This document shows, in pieces, positions 7,518-16,564 of a DNA stretch of 48,188 nucleotides. Source of the stretch: Panacagrimonas sp. (GTDB lineage: Bacteria > Pseudomonadota > Gammaproteobacteria > Nevskiales > Nevskiaceae). Under the pieces are notes generated by a model, which worked only from the letters and a program-made list of their open reading frames with translations, did no database searches and had not been told where the DNA came from. Both the position numbers and the translations under genes were made by a program. Location: NCBI RefSeq assembly GCF_020697055.1, contig NZ_JAJFBP010000032.1, forward strand, positions 1 to 48,188, in the 5' to 3' direction. Position 1 is the first letter of the stretch. Each line of letters begins with the position of its first letter.

Positions 7518-9527
7518 CTATCGGCCCGCAGAATCCGGCTGTTGCGGCTCGCGCATCACCACCGGCAGCAGCGCCGTGGCGACCCGCCGCGAACCGGCGG
7601 CCGACAGGTGGCCGTTCTCGTCACGGTAGAGCGGGCGGCCGTCGTTCAGGCCGACGCAGCGCTGCGCATCGCAGAACAGCGGCGTCGGGTCGAACAGCTC
7701 GACGTCGGCGAATTCCGACGCGACCGATCGGACGATCTTCCAGTGCTGGAGGTTTCGCGCCTCGACGTCGGCACGCGGCACCGCGCAGTCCGGCTTTCGG
7801 ATCGAACGCGTCATCCAGGGCGCGCGAATGGCGAGGCACAGCTTGGGATCGAACCCGAGTTCGGGCACGTCGACGGACAGGATCACGTGTTTGCCGGCCG
7901 CCTGCAGACGCGACAGCGTCGCACGCAAGGCGAACGCGAAGACCTCGGCGTTCGATGCCGCGGCAGGCAGTGCGCGGGTCGCGAGCCGGGTGTTCTTGTC
8001 GGCCTCGGCGTCGCCGAATCCGCTGCCGGTCACGGCGGCCGCGCCCCGAAAGCTCAGGATCACCGTTCGGATCTCCTGCGCGGCCAGCACGTGCTCCAGC
8101 ACCGGTTTCATGACCCGTTCGCAACCGAAATCCCGGCCCTTGGCGTTGCGCTTGATGACGTCGAAGAAGGGCAGGCAGCCTGGTCGTCCGAGCAGCACCA
8201 GGGTGTGCGGTCCCGACTCGAACGCGGGCGCCAGGCCCGCGTAGAGATGGTGCGCATGCGAGTCGCCGACCAGCGCGACGCCGGCGACGCCCGATCCGGC
8301 GCGCAGACAGAAGTGGCCGGCGACGAACGGGTGATTTTTCACGCAGGCGCGCGTTCTCAATGGTGGGCTGGCCTCGCGTTCCATCCGCAGCAGGTCGGCG
8401 GTGCGGTCCGGCATGCCCCCGGAATCCTGCGCGTGCTTCGCGGGCGGAACGATGGACGCGAGCAGCACGCACAGCGCGGCGGTGACCCCCCAGTGCCGAA
8501 CGCGGCGGACCAACCGTTCCGGTCCTCGATAGGTCGCCCACGCCAGCCCGAGCGAAAGTCCGACCACCGCCAGGCGCGACGCCGCCGAAGCCTCGCCGCC
8601 CTCGACGATCCGCAGCAGCGACAGCAGCGGCCAGTGCCATAGGTACAGCGGATAGCTGATCAGGCCGATCCCGACCGCCGCGCGGTTGCCGAGCACGACC
8701 CGGTTGGGGCCCGCATCGGCGCCCGCCGCGATGACCAGCGCCGCGCCCACTACCGGCAGCAGGGCCGGCCAGCCGGGGAAGGCAGACTCCGGATCGAACA
8801 CGACCGCTGCGATGGCGATCAGCAACAAGCCGCTCGTGGACAGCGCCGCACCGGGGACGCGGCGCAGCGATGACGACGCCTTGGCGCTGCGCGCGAGCTC
8901 GGCCAGCGCGCAACCCACCATGAGTTCCCAGAATCGATGCTGGGGGAGAAAGAACGCGGCGGTGGGATCGTCGCGGACGGCGAGCTGCGCCGCGACGAAC
9001 GAGCACACGCCGAGCACGGCGATGACGGCCAGCCGGGGCACGCGCAGCCGCCAGCCGAGCCACATGAGCACCGGGTACGCCAGATAGAACTGTTCCTCCA
9101 CGCCCAGCGACCACAGGTGCAGCAGCGGCTTGAGATCGCTGCGCGTGTCGAAGTAGCCGGCCTCCGACGCGAGCTTGAAGTTCTCGAGAAAGGCCGCGCT
9201 GTAGCGTAGATGCTCGCCCAGGCGCTCCAGTTCGTCGGGCAGCAGGAGTCCGTACCCCAGCAGGCCCGTCACCGCGAGCACCAGGATCAGGGCGGGAAAG
9301 ATGCGGCGGATGCGTCGGGCGTAGAACGTCCGGAAGCTGAAGGTTCCGCGATCCAGTCCCGAGAAGATGATCGACGAGATCAGGAATCCCGAGATCACGA
9401 AGAAGACGTCGACGCCGATGTAGCCACCGGGCAACGCGGACGGAAACGCATGGAAGACGACGACCGTGACGATCGCGACGGCGCGCAGCCCGTCGACGTC
9501 GGGGCGATAGGTCGAATCAGCCGACAA
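7518..9527 (-). CDS. OafA/YrhL-type O-acyltransferase with C-terminal SGNH domain
   Basis: The 669-residue protein opens with YRPDVDGLRAVAIVTVVVFHAF and GGYIGVDVFFVISGFLIS, the signature of membrane acyltransferase 3 proteins. About ten membrane helices fill residues 10-365. The rest is a periplasmic SGNH hydrolase-like domain, with VALVGDSHAHHLYAGL near residue 425 holding the Ser nucleophile motif GDSH and DENGHLSAAGSRR near the C-terminus holding the D-x-x-H pair. Such fused proteins O-acetylate lipopolysaccharide O-antigen or other surface glycans. The substrate here is unknown, and no glycan biosynthesis cluster flanks it. The short gaps on both sides hold no gene. Confidence 0.93.
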   Translation of the reverse strand: MSADSTYRPDVDGLRAVAIVTVVVFHAFPSALPGGYIGVDVFFVISGFLISSIIFSGLDRGTFSFRTFYARRIRRIFPALILVLAVTGLLGYGLLLPDELERLGEHLRYSAAFLENFKLASEAGYFDTRSDLKPLLHLWSLGVEEQFYLAYPVLMWLGWRLRVPRLAVIAVLGVCSFVAAQLAVRDDPTAAFFLPQHRFWELMVGCALAELARSAKASSSLRRVPGAALSTSGLLLIAIAAVVFDPESAFPGWPALLPVVGAALVIAAGADAGPNRVVLGNRAAVGIGLISYPLYLWHWPLLSLLRIVEGGEASAASRLAVVGLSLGLAWATYRGPERLVRRVRHWGVTAALCVLLASIVPPAKHAQDSGGMPDRTADLLRMEREASPPLRTRACVKNHPFVAGHFCLRAGSGVAGVALVGDSHAHHLYAGLAPAFESGPHTLVLLGRPGCLPFFDVIKRNAKGRDFGCERVMKPVLEHVLAAQEIRTVILSFRGAAAVTGSGFGDAEADKNTRLATRALPAAASNAEVFAFALRATLSRLQAAGKHVILSVDVPELGFDPKLCLAIRAPWMTRSIRKPDCAVPRADVEARNLQHWKIVRSVASEFADVELFDPTPLFCDAQRCVGLNDGRPLYRDENGHLSAAGSRRVATALLPVVMREPQQPDSAGR

Positions 9528-9573
9528 CGCGCATCGGATGGACCTCGACGTGAGGGCGTCGACGCGGACGCTA

Positions 9574-10305
9574 TCAGAAGTCCAGGTCCAGGGCCCCGCA
9601 CAGCCAGTCGAGCATCGCCTCCATCAGGACGTAGCGGGCCATCAACTGCTTGACCAGGTCCGGCCGCAGCAGGATCGCGTCGTCGATCGACGTCGAGGCG
9701 ATGAAGTCCTTGCGCTTGAGGTCCTCGATCAGCTCGTGCGCCGGGTCGTAGCCCTTGGGCGGACGCACCAGCGCATCGCCGTCGAGCTCGAAGACCTTGC
9801 GGAACTTCGGATCGCGCGTGGCCTTTTTCCAGCTCGCGGGGTTGCTGACCATGTAGTCGCGGATGCGCCGGGTGGTCTCCGACTGCGGATGCCAGATCCC
9901 GCCGCCCATGAAGCAGCGGCCGGGTTCGACGTGCAGGTACAGGCCCGGTGCATCGAGCCGTCCGGGCGCACCGCCGGAGGCGTCGTTGCGCGCCGCCTTG
10001 GTCGCCGCGGCGTGTGAGAAGTACATGCCGATATGGGTCTTGTACGGGCTCTTGTCGCCGGCAAAGCGCGTGTCGCGATGGATGCGGAACAGCGAGCCGC
10101 CGACCGGCTTGGCCACCGCGGTGAGCTGCGCGCTGATGTCCTTGAACGGATCGGCCAGATCCGTGATCAGGCGCAGCGCCGGCCCGCGCACGCAGGCCTC
10201 GTAGCGCGCCTTGTTCTGCAGGAACCAGTCGCGGTTGTTGTTGCGCGCGAGCTGGCGCAGGAACTTGAACGTCTCGTCGCTGAAGTAGGGGCCGGCCTTG
10301 GCCAT
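9574..10305 (-). CDS. DUF2461 domain protein (TIGR02453 family)
   Basis: The 243-residue protein starts YFSDETFKFLRQLARNNNRD and contains WFLQNKARYE, FRIHRDTRFAGDKSPYKTHIG and GLYLHVEPG, which define the DUF2461/TIGR02453 family. The family is widespread and its biochemical role is not established. The start at 10305 (MAKAGPYF) is chosen because it matches the family's usual N-terminus. A longer reading back to 10410 would overlap the divergent gene and adds low-complexity residues. A 95-base divergent intergenic region separates it from the DUF3592 gene. Confidence 0.85.
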   Translation of the reverse strand: MAKAGPYFSDETFKFLRQLARNNNRDWFLQNKARYEACVRGPALRLITDLADPFKDISAQLTAVAKPVGGSLFRIHRDTRFAGDKSPYKTHIGMYFSHAAATKAARNDASGGAPGRLDAPGLYLHVEPGRCFMGGGIWHPQSETTRRIRDYMVSNPASWKKATRDPKFRKVFELDGDALVRPPKGYDPAHELIEDLKRKDFIASTSIDDAILLRPDLVKQLMARYVLMEAMLDWLCGALDLDF

Positions 10306-10400
10306 CTCGCGATTTCCGGTGCAGGTATGAGCGCGCCGAGGATGCCGTCCGCAAGGCGCTGCGCCAAGATGTGTGGACGCGTAGTGGAGATCGGTGACCC

Positions 10401-11054
10401 ATGAGAGCACCCGGCGACGGCTCGGACTTCTGGCGCGTGCCCGGCCTGGTCTTGCTGATCTTCAGCGTGCCGTGCCTGCTCGGCGCCATCTACATGGTCG
10501 GACGCTCGCTGTGGTTCATCGGGCTGGCCGACGAAGCGCGGGGCCGCGTGGTCGAGGTCTCCGGCGGCACGCCCGCGCTGTCGGTGGAGTACCGGACGCA
10601 CGCCGGGCAGACGCGGGTGGTTCGCACCGCGGGTTCGGATCTGTACGCGAACTACGTCGTCGGCGACGCGCTCACCGTCTACTACGACGCCGACGAGCCC
10701 AGCGATGCGCGCGCGGACCTGTTCGTGGAGATGTGGCTGCTGCCGATCGTGCTGGGCGTGATGGGCGTGTTCCTGTTCGTGCCGACGTTCTTCTTCGTCA
10801 CGGCGTGGTGGAAGGAGAAGGAGGAACGCCGCGCCGACCTGGATCGCAACGGGCAGTGGATCGATGCCGAGTACGCCGGCGTGCGTCAGGAAGGCGCCCG
10901 CTTCGTGCTTCGGGCGCGCTGGCGCGGCCATCTCTTCGAGAGCGCGCCGCAGATCCGGAACCCGGAGGCGTACGCGCGCGGGCGAAAGGTGAGCGTGCTG
11001 ATCGATCCGCGGCGGCCGGATCGTTATCGGGTCGAGGTGCCGGGAGCCGAGTGA
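10401..11054 (+). CDS. DUF3592 domain membrane protein
   Basis: The 217-residue protein has a membrane helix near residues 15-40 and another near 108-133. An extracytoplasmic beta-rich segment lies between them (GRVVEVSGG, VEYRTHAGQTRVV, VGDALTVYYDADEPSDAR), which fits the DUF3592 pattern. A second similar beta domain follows the second helix (QWIDAEYAGVRQEGARFVLRA to KVSVLIDPRRPDRYRVEV). Function is unknown. It is transcribed divergently from the DUF2461 gene and is followed by a strong hairpin. Confidence 0.8.
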   Translation: MRAPGDGSDFWRVPGLVLLIFSVPCLLGAIYMVGRSLWFIGLADEARGRVVEVSGGTPALSVEYRTHAGQTRVVRTAGSDLYANYVVGDALTVYYDADEPSDARADLFVEMWLLPIVLGVMGVFLFVPTFFFVTAWWKEKEERRADLDRNGQWIDAEYAGVRQEGARFVLRARWRGHLFESAPQIRNPEAYARGRKVSVLIDPRRPDRYRVEVPGAE

Positions 11055-11070
11055 GGGCCCTCGCCCCAGT

Positions 11071-11096
11071 CCCTCTCCCCGCACGCGGGGAGAGGG
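11071..11096 (+). terminator. Hairpin after DUF3592 gene
   Basis: CCCTCTCCCCGC (11071-11082) is the exact inverse of GCGGGGAGAGGG (11085-11096). A partial second copy (CCCTCTCCCCGTGGG) begins near 11113. It lies 16 bases past the stop at 11054. With no T run it may be a dispersed repeat acting as a terminator or 3' stabiliser. Confidence 0.5.
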
Positions 11097-11227
11097 AGTA
11101 CAGCGCCGCCTCATGTTCCCTCTCCCCGTGGGCGCGATAGCGCACCGACGGCGAATCGGAAATCCGCGACGCTGCAATCCCGGTCATCCCCGCGCCTCGT
11201 CGCGGGCGGCCTCGATTCGATCACCCC

Positions 11228-12232
11228 ATGCAAAGCGCCCCCCGCACCAAAGCCGACGTTCAGACCCAGCCGCTGCGGCGCGTCGCGCCCGTTCTCGACG
11301 TTCCCGAAATCGGCGCGCCCGAACCCGCGAGCCTCGATCTCGCGCTGGATCGGAGCCAGGCGGTCAAGGAAAAAATCGACGACGTGGCGCTCGAGCTCGA
11401 GTCGACCAACCAGTCGGTCAAGGAACGCATCGCGGCGGGGATCTCGACGCTGCCCGCAACGGAGTCGCTGGATGAGGGCGAGCGGCTCGAATCGAGCGTC
11501 AAGCAGGTCGCCGTCGATGTCGAGGAGGTCAACGAGGCGCTGTCGCAGGGCATCGAGCAGCTGGCGGACACGGAGTCCGCACTGGCCGACGTTCGCGAGA
11601 CGCTGCTCCAGACCGAAGACGCGCTCGCCGGTTCGCAGCGCGAGGAAGAGCAGTCGCGCCACCGGGCGCTGCACGACGGCCTGACGGGCCTGCCGAACCA
11701 CGAGCTCTTCGCGGATCGCCTGACGCAGGCCATCGCGATGAGCGAGCGCCACGGATGGAAGCTCGCGGTGATGTTCGTCGACCTCGACCGTTTCAAGCAG
11801 GTCAACGACGTCCACGGCCACGCCGCGGGCGACGCGGTGCTCAAGGAGATGGCGCAAAGGCTGATTCGCCACTCGCGTGACGAGGACACCGTCTGTCGCC
11901 TCGGCGGCGACGAGTTCCTGATCCTGCTGATCAACCCGCAGGGCGACGGCGCGCCGGAGCGGATCGCGCGATCGATGCGGGACGTGCTCGGCGCGCCGGT
12001 CGAGGCGCGGGGCCTTTCGTTGAGCGTCGGATCGAGCATCGGCATCGCGTGCTTCCCGCAGGACGCGACCAGCGTCGCGCAGTTGATCGCCCGTGCGGAT
12101 GCGGCGATGTACCGCGCCAAGCGCACCGGCGTCGGCGTGGTGTCGTGCAGCGACCTCGACCCGGCCGACGCGCCGGGCAGCCCGCATCCGGTCGGGACCG
12201 TGCCGATCGAGGGCATGCTCGCGCGGGGCTAG
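11228..12232 (+). CDS. Diguanylate cyclase with N-terminal coiled coil
   Basis: The 334-residue protein has a soluble, Glu/Val-rich helical N-terminus (about residues 40-150) with heptad-like spacing and no recognised sensor domain. It is followed by a GGDEF domain with HDGLTGLPNHELF, VDLDRFKQVNDVHGHAAGD and CRLGGDEFLIL. GGDEF is intact, so synthesis of cyclic di-GMP from two GTP is expected. RDED sits five residues before GGDEF and fits the RxxD inhibitory site, so product feedback is likely. The coiled coil probably mediates dimerisation. No membrane segment is visible. It is an isolated gene convergent with the flavin oxidoreductase. Confidence 0.92.
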   Translation: MQSAPRTKADVQTQPLRRVAPVLDVPEIGAPEPASLDLALDRSQAVKEKIDDVALELESTNQSVKERIAAGISTLPATESLDEGERLESSVKQVAVDVEEVNEALSQGIEQLADTESALADVRETLLQTEDALAGSQREEEQSRHRALHDGLTGLPNHELFADRLTQAIAMSERHGWKLAVMFVDLDRFKQVNDVHGHAAGDAVLKEMAQRLIRHSRDEDTVCRLGGDEFLILLINPQGDGAPERIARSMRDVLGAPVEARGLSLSVGSSIGIACFPQDATSVAQLIARADAAMYRAKRTGVGVVSCSDLDPADAPGSPHPVGTVPIEGMLARG

Positions 12233-12277
12233 GAAGCGCCCGGACGCCGGGTGTCGCAAAAAAAGCCGCAACCCACG

Positions 12278-12311
12278 AAAAAGGCCTGCCCGCGTCGCCG
12301 CGGACAGGCCT
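12278..12311 (-). terminator. Intrinsic terminator of the LLM oxidoreductase gene
   Basis: Read on the minus strand, AGGCCTGTCCGCGG pairs with CGCGGGCAGGCCT (12282-12311) with one mismatch, and TTTTT (12278-12282) follows directly. It lies just past the stop at 12326. A further T run (12258-12264) comes after and could serve the opposite gene less well. Confidence 0.85.
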
Positions 12312-12325
12312 CGACACCCGGATCC

Positions 12326-13417
12326 TTACGCCGCCTTCTTCTGCGCCGGCGCGGCCATCATCTTGCGCAGCTGCGGCATGACCTCGGCCGCGAACAGCCG
12401 CTGGCTGCGCTCGCACTGCTCGAACGGCAGGCCGGCGTAGCTGAACACCGTGTTGAGCGAGTAGTCGCCGATCAGGTCGCGCCAGCGCGCGTAGTTGGCG
12501 AGCACCTTTTCCGGCGTGCCCCAGCTCTGCGCGTTGCGATACGCCTCGGCCGAGGCTTCCAGGCCGAACTGGCGGATCAGCGCGGCGCCTTCACCGTAGC
12601 TCTTGTAGCCCTTGGTGTTGTCGAAGTGCGTGCCGGTGAACTCGTAGTGCTTGCACACCGACAGGAAGTACTGCGCGATGTACTCCTTGGAGACGCGCTC
12701 GGCCTCGGCCATGTCGGTGTCGACGTAGCAGAAGTCGGTCAGCACGGGCGGCGGGGCTTCGCGGCCGTGGATCTCCTTGAACATCTTCTTGTAGCGCAGG
12801 ATCTCGGGCGCGTGCTTGCTGATGTCGTACTGGATGAAGCTGGTCATCGTGGCGCCGAGCTTGGCGGCGACGTCGACCGAATCCGGCGACATCGCGACGC
12901 AGAACAGGCGGTCCTTGATGCTGCGGCTGGGCTTGGGCCGGATCTCGGCGCGCGGCTGCGGGTAGAACTTGCCATTGCCTTCGACGAAGCCGGTCTCGAG
13001 GCCCTCGATGATCATCGGCGCGGCTTCGTCGAAGCGCTCGCGCGCCTCGTTCATGTCGATGCCGAACTGGCGGTATTCCATCTTGGCCAGGCCACGGCCC
13101 ATGCCGAACATCATGCGGCCGCCCGACAGGTGATCGAGCATCGTCATCTTCTCGACCACGCGCAGCGGGTTGTTCCACGGAAGGATCACCGCGCCGGTGG
13201 CGAGCCTGATCTTCTTGGTGCGGCCGGCGAGATAGCTCAGCGCCTGGATGTTGTCCGGGCACATCGAGTAGTCGTCGAAGTGGTGTTCGGCCATCCAGAT
13301 CGAATCGAAGCCGAGGTCTTCACAGCGTTCGAGCAGCGCGAGTTCGTTCATGAACATCTGCTCGTCCGTCATGTTCTTGTGCCAGTTCTGGAATACGCCC
13401 AGTACGCCGATGTCCAT
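12326..13417 (-). CDS. LLM class flavin-dependent oxidoreductase
   Basis: The 363-residue protein belongs to the bacterial luciferase-like family. It begins MDIGVLGVFQNWHKNMTDEQ and contains GFDSIWMAEHHFDDYSMCPD, IRLATGAVILPWNNPLRVVEK and LDHLSGGRMMFGMGRGL. These give the TIM-barrel strands that hold reduced FMN or F420. Family members are two-component monooxygenases or related oxidoreductases; the substrate is not readable. A Lys/Ala-rich tail ends the protein, and a clear terminator follows. It is divergent from ttcA across a 265-base gap that must hold both promoters. Confidence 0.9.
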   Translation of the reverse strand: MDIGVLGVFQNWHKNMTDEQMFMNELALLERCEDLGFDSIWMAEHHFDDYSMCPDNIQALSYLAGRTKKIRLATGAVILPWNNPLRVVEKMTMLDHLSGGRMMFGMGRGLAKMEYRQFGIDMNEARERFDEAAPMIIEGLETGFVEGNGKFYPQPRAEIRPKPSRSIKDRLFCVAMSPDSVDVAAKLGATMTSFIQYDISKHAPEILRYKKMFKEIHGREAPPPVLTDFCYVDTDMAEAERVSKEYIAQYFLSVCKHYEFTGTHFDNTKGYKSYGEGAALIRQFGLEASAEAYRNAQSWGTPEKVLANYARWRDLIGDYSLNTVFSYAGLPFEQCERSQRLFAAEVMPQLRKMMAAPAQKKAA

Positions 13418-13617
13418 GTGCCGCTCTCCTTGCGTATGTATGTATCTCTGTCGCTGCCGATATGGCGGACCGGTCGGCAGCCTGCCAACTCGATCGGTGA
13501 TTTCCTTGCGTCCAGCTGCCGGTGCAACGGGCGGACGAGGGGCTCCGGGATGCTAGGACGGGGCTTTGCAACCGGCCTATCAGGGCAAATCCCCATGGCC
13601 CGGGGCGGTTGGCCGGA

Positions 13618-13643
13618 TTGACGGCGTCCAAGGGTGGGATAAT
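13618..13643 (+). promoter_or_regulatory. Candidate promoter upstream of ttcA
   Basis: TTGACG (13618-13623) and GATAAT (13638-13643) resemble sigma-70 boxes 40 bases before the ttcA start, but the 14-base spacing is short. Only the -10-like GGGATAATG is convincing. Confidence 0.35.
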
Positions 13644-13682
13644 GCCGGCCCCGTTGCCGTAAACCCCGGTCGTTTCGCGCAC

Positions 13683-14591
13683 ATGTCCATCGAAGCCGTA
13701 CCCGTTCTCGATCTGCGCACGGCGAGCCGCAAGGCGGATGCCTCGCCCGGCGCCAAGGCGCGCCTGGAGTCCAACAAGCTGGCCAAGCGCCTGCGGCGCG
13801 AGGTCGGTCGGGCGATCCAGGACTACCGGATGATCGAGGACGGCGATCGCGTGATGGTGTGCCTGTCCGGCGGCAAGGACAGCTACACGATGCTCGACGT
13901 GCTGCTGCAGCTGCAGGCCAAGGCGCCGGTGCGCTTCGAGATCCACGCGGTGAACCTGGACCAGAAGCAGCCCGATTTCCCGGCGCACGTGCTGCCCGGG
14001 TACCTGGCCTCGCGCGGCGTGGCGCACACCATCCTCGAGCAGGACACCTACTCGGTGGTCAAACGCAACATCCCCGAAGGCAAGACGATGTGTTCGTTGT
14101 GCTCGCGGTTGCGGCGCGGCGCGCTGTACACCTTTGCGCACGAGCAGGGCTTCACCAAGATCGCGCTGGGTCATCACCGCGACGACATCCTCGCCACGTT
14201 CTTCCTGAACCTGTTCTTCGGCGGGCGCATGGCGGCGATGCCGCCCAAGCTGCTGTCCGACGACGGCCGCAACGTCGTGATCCGTCCGCTGGCCTACTGC
14301 CGCGAGGACGACGTCGCCGCGTACGCGAGCGAAAAGGCCTTCCCGATCATCCCGTGCAATCTCTGCGGCTCGCAGGAGAACCTGCAGCGCAAGCAGGTGC
14401 GCCGGATGATCGATGCGTGGGAGCGCGAGCATCCCGGTCGCAGCGAGATCATCTTCAAGGCGCTGACCAACGTGGCGCCTTCGCAGCTGGCCGATGCGAC
14501 GCTGTTCGATTTCGCCGGGCTCGGGCGCGCCGGCGACGGCAACAAGATCCCCGGTACGCCGGAAAACTGGCTGATGCCGGATACCGACTGA
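13683..14591 (+). CDS. ttcA: tRNA 2-thiocytidine(32) synthetase TtcA
   Basis: The 302-residue protein has the PP-loop SGGKDS in [20 protein letters not shown], the [13 protein letters not shown]xxC motif, a second CNLCGSQ pair and LGHHRDD. Together these define TtcA, an iron-sulfur ATP-dependent enzyme that thiolates C32 of certain tRNAs. The start at 13683 ([10 protein letters not shown]) is preferred over an in-frame codon at 13566 because the upstream stretch reads as non-coding and the family begins near here. All catalytic motifs are present. It heads a plus-strand run with the isomerase and TraB/GumN genes. Confidence 0.95.
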   Translation: MSIEAVPVLDLRTASRKADASPGAKARLESNKLAKRLRREVGRAIQDYRMIEDGDRVMVCLSGGKDSYTMLDVLLQLQAKAPVRFEIHAVNLDQKQPDFPAHVLPGYLASRGVAHTILEQDTYSVVKRNIPEGKTMCSLCSRLRRGALYTFAHEQGFTKIALGHHRDDILATFFLNLFFGGRMAAMPPKLLSDDGRNVVIRPLAYCREDDVAAYASEKAFPIIPCNLCGSQENLQRKQVRRMIDAWEREHPGRSEIIFKALTNVAPSQLADATLFDFAGLGRAGDGNKIPGTPENWLMPDTD

Positions 14592-14612
14592 CCGAAGACG
14601 AGGGCGACTTTC

Positions 14613-15290
14613 ATGTTTCGCGATCCGTCCCGCCTGTACTTCCTGTTCGACTTCATCTCGCACAACGCGTATCTGGCCTGGGGCCGCGCGATCGGGATCG
14701 CCGCGCGTCACGGCCTGACGTTCGAGCCCGTGCCGGTGGTGTTCGGCGCGATGCTCTCGGCGCACGGCCAGGTCGGTCCGGCCGAGATCCCGCCCAAGAG
14801 CCGCTGGATGCTGCGCGACGTGCTGCGCAAGGCCGCGCTGCTGAAGCTGCCGATCGCGCCGCCGCATTCGCATCCGTTCAAGTCGCTCGTGCCGCTGCGC
14901 TGGGCGTGCTGCGAGTCGCTCGATCCCGCGGCGCGCATCCGCCTGATCGAAGCGCTGTGGTGCGCCACCTGGGCGCAGGGCCGCGAGGTGTCGGATCCGG
15001 CGGTGGTGGCCGAGGTCGCGCGCGACGCGGGTTTCGATGCCGCGGCGCTGGCGATCGAGGTCGAGAGCGAGGCGGTCAAGCAGCGCCTGCGCGGCAACAC
15101 CGAAGCGGCGCTGGCCGCCGGCGCGTTCGGCGTGCCGACGGTGTTCGTGCAGGGCGGCGAACAGATGTTCTGGGGCTACGACGATCTGGCGTTCCTAGAA
15201 AAGCAGCTCGACGGCCGCGATCCGCTGGGTCCGGCATACGACTTCACCGCCTGGATGCAGGTGAAGCCGAGCGTGCAGCGACGGCGCTGA
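14613..15290 (+). CDS. 2-hydroxychromene-2-carboxylate isomerase-like (DsbA/kappa-GST family)
   Basis: The 225-residue protein has a thioredoxin-type start, LYFLFDFISHNAYLAW, with the S-x-Y/N pattern of the kappa-class glutathione transferase/HCCA isomerase family. A helical insert follows, and the cis-Pro segment is GAFGVPTVFVQGGEQMFWGYD. HCCA isomerases use glutathione to isomerise chromene carboxylates in naphthalene breakdown, but most homologues away from such clusters have unknown substrates, and none of those pathway genes are here. The Ser replaces the DsbA CxxC, so it is not an oxidoreductase of that type. It lies 21 bases after ttcA. Confidence 0.87.
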   Translation: MFRDPSRLYFLFDFISHNAYLAWGRAIGIAARHGLTFEPVPVVFGAMLSAHGQVGPAEIPPKSRWMLRDVLRKAALLKLPIAPPHSHPFKSLVPLRWACCESLDPAARIRLIEALWCATWAQGREVSDPAVVAEVARDAGFDAAALAIEVESEAVKQRLRGNTEAALAAGAFGVPTVFVQGGEQMFWGYDDLAFLEKQLDGRDPLGPAYDFTAWMQVKPSVQRRR

Positions 15291-16171
15291 TGCGGCTGCG
15301 CTGGCTGCTGCCGCTGGGATGGCTGCTGGCGTCGACGACGCCGTCGCATGGGGCCGATGTCGATGCGCCGTTCCTGTGGAAAGTGGCGGGCGGTGGCACC
15401 ACGCACTACCTGCTGGGCTCGATGCACCTGATGCCGGGCTCGGCGTATCCGCTGCCCGCATCGATCGAACGCGCCTACGCGCAGACCCGCGGCCTGATCC
15501 TCGAGACCGATCCGGCCGCGCTCGAGGCACCCGAGCTGCAGGCGCGCATGGTCGACGCCGGCGTCACCGGTCGTGGCCTGCTCCGGGAGATCGACGCGGA
15601 ACTCTACGCGCGCGTCCGGCGCCAGGCCGAGGCCAGCGATCTGCCGCCGACGGTGTGCGACCGCTTCAAGGCCTGGTTCTGCGCGCTGAGCCTGACGCTG
15701 TACGAATTCCAGCGCGCGGGCATGGAGCCGCGATTCGGCCTCGATCAGCATTTCTATCGTCGTGCGCTGGCCGATCGCCGGACGGTGTCCTGGCTCGAGG
15801 AAGCGGACACGCAGTTCCAGCTGTTCTCGAACATGGACGCGAAGATCTCGGCGCAGTTCCTCGCGTCCTCGCTCGACGATCTGTCGCAGGAGCAGTGGAA
15901 GCCCCGGGCCCTGCTCGAGGTCTGGCGCAACAACGATTCGCCGGCGCTGGCGGCGCTGCTGGTTTCCACCAAGGACGAGTTTCCGCAGACCTATGCACGA
16001 CTGCTGGCCGATCGCAATCGCGCCTGGATGCATACGCTGGTCGATCGCCTGCAGGGCCGCACCCCGCAGCTGGTGGTGGTGGGCGCGGCGCACCTGGTGG
16101 GCCCGGACAGCGTGGTGGCGATGCTCCAGGGCCATGGCCTGACGGCGCAGCGGGTCGACCCGACGCCCTAG
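15290..16171 (+). CDS. TraB/GumN family protein
   Basis: The 293-residue protein has a signal peptide (cut after SHGA) and the TraB/GumN motifs. Near the N-terminus is FLWKVAGGGTTHYLLGSMHL, with the first GxxH motif. The acidic LETDP follows, then GLDQHFYRRA and, near the C-terminus, VVVGAAHLVGPDSVVAML with the second G-x-x-H-x-x-G motif. The paired His motifs suggest a metalloprotease-like fold related to the TIKI group. A periplasmic role is inferred and the target is unknown. Its ATG overlaps the stop of the isomerase gene by one base (TGATG), so the two are coupled. Confidence 0.9.
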   Translation: MRLRWLLPLGWLLASTTPSHGADVDAPFLWKVAGGGTTHYLLGSMHLMPGSAYPLPASIERAYAQTRGLILETDPAALEAPELQARMVDAGVTGRGLLREIDAELYARVRRQAEASDLPPTVCDRFKAWFCALSLTLYEFQRAGMEPRFGLDQHFYRRALADRRTVSWLEEADTQFQLFSNMDAKISAQFLASSLDDLSQEQWKPRALLEVWRNNDSPALAALLVSTKDEFPQTYARLLADRNRAWMHTLVDRLQGRTPQLVVVGAAHLVGPDSVVAMLQGHGLTAQRVDPTP

Positions 16172-16208
16172 CGCCGGGTACGGGCACGCGGCTTGCGATA
16201 CCCGGCGC

Positions 16209-16418
16209 ATGGACTTCTTCGATTTCGACTTCGATTTCGGCGACTGCGTGAAGGTGGTGCTCGCGAGCATCTTTCTGCTCGGTTCGGTGCAGCTGCATGC
16301 GGTGGTCAACGATCGGGCCTCGGACGCCGAAGCCCGCGCCATGAAGATCCAGCAACTGGCGCCGGCGCGTGCATTCGATCGTCCGGTCGTGCAGGTGGAA
16401 CGCAACCCCGGGACATAA
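16209..16418 (+). CDS. Small Phe/Asp-rich hypothetical protein with one membrane segment
   Basis: This 69-residue reading frame starts MDFFDFDFDFGDCVKVVLAS, an alternating Phe/Asp run, followed by a hydrophobic stretch (VKVVLASIFLLGSVQLHAVV) and a charged tail. It sits 37 bases after the TraB/GumN stop with a weak ribosome binding site. I do not recognise a family. A lone signal-anchor or cleaved peptide are both possible. The frame is complete, but its size leaves a chance that it is not translated. The 146 bases to tamA hold no other gene; TTAATAT just before tamA may be a -10 element. Confidence 0.5.
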   Translation: MDFFDFDFDFGDCVKVVLASIFLLGSVQLHAVVNDRASDAEARAMKIQQLAPARAFDRPVVQVERNPGT

Positions 16419-16564
16419 CCCGCTGGGCCGATCACGCCATCGCCGACACGGTGCGACGTGCCGTACGCCGACGCGGGATGCATCGCGGTGAGCATCCCGA
16501 CCTGTGCGCGTGGCCGCTCGCGCGCGTGATCCGGGCCCGCACCGCCCCCCGTTAATATCGCCGG

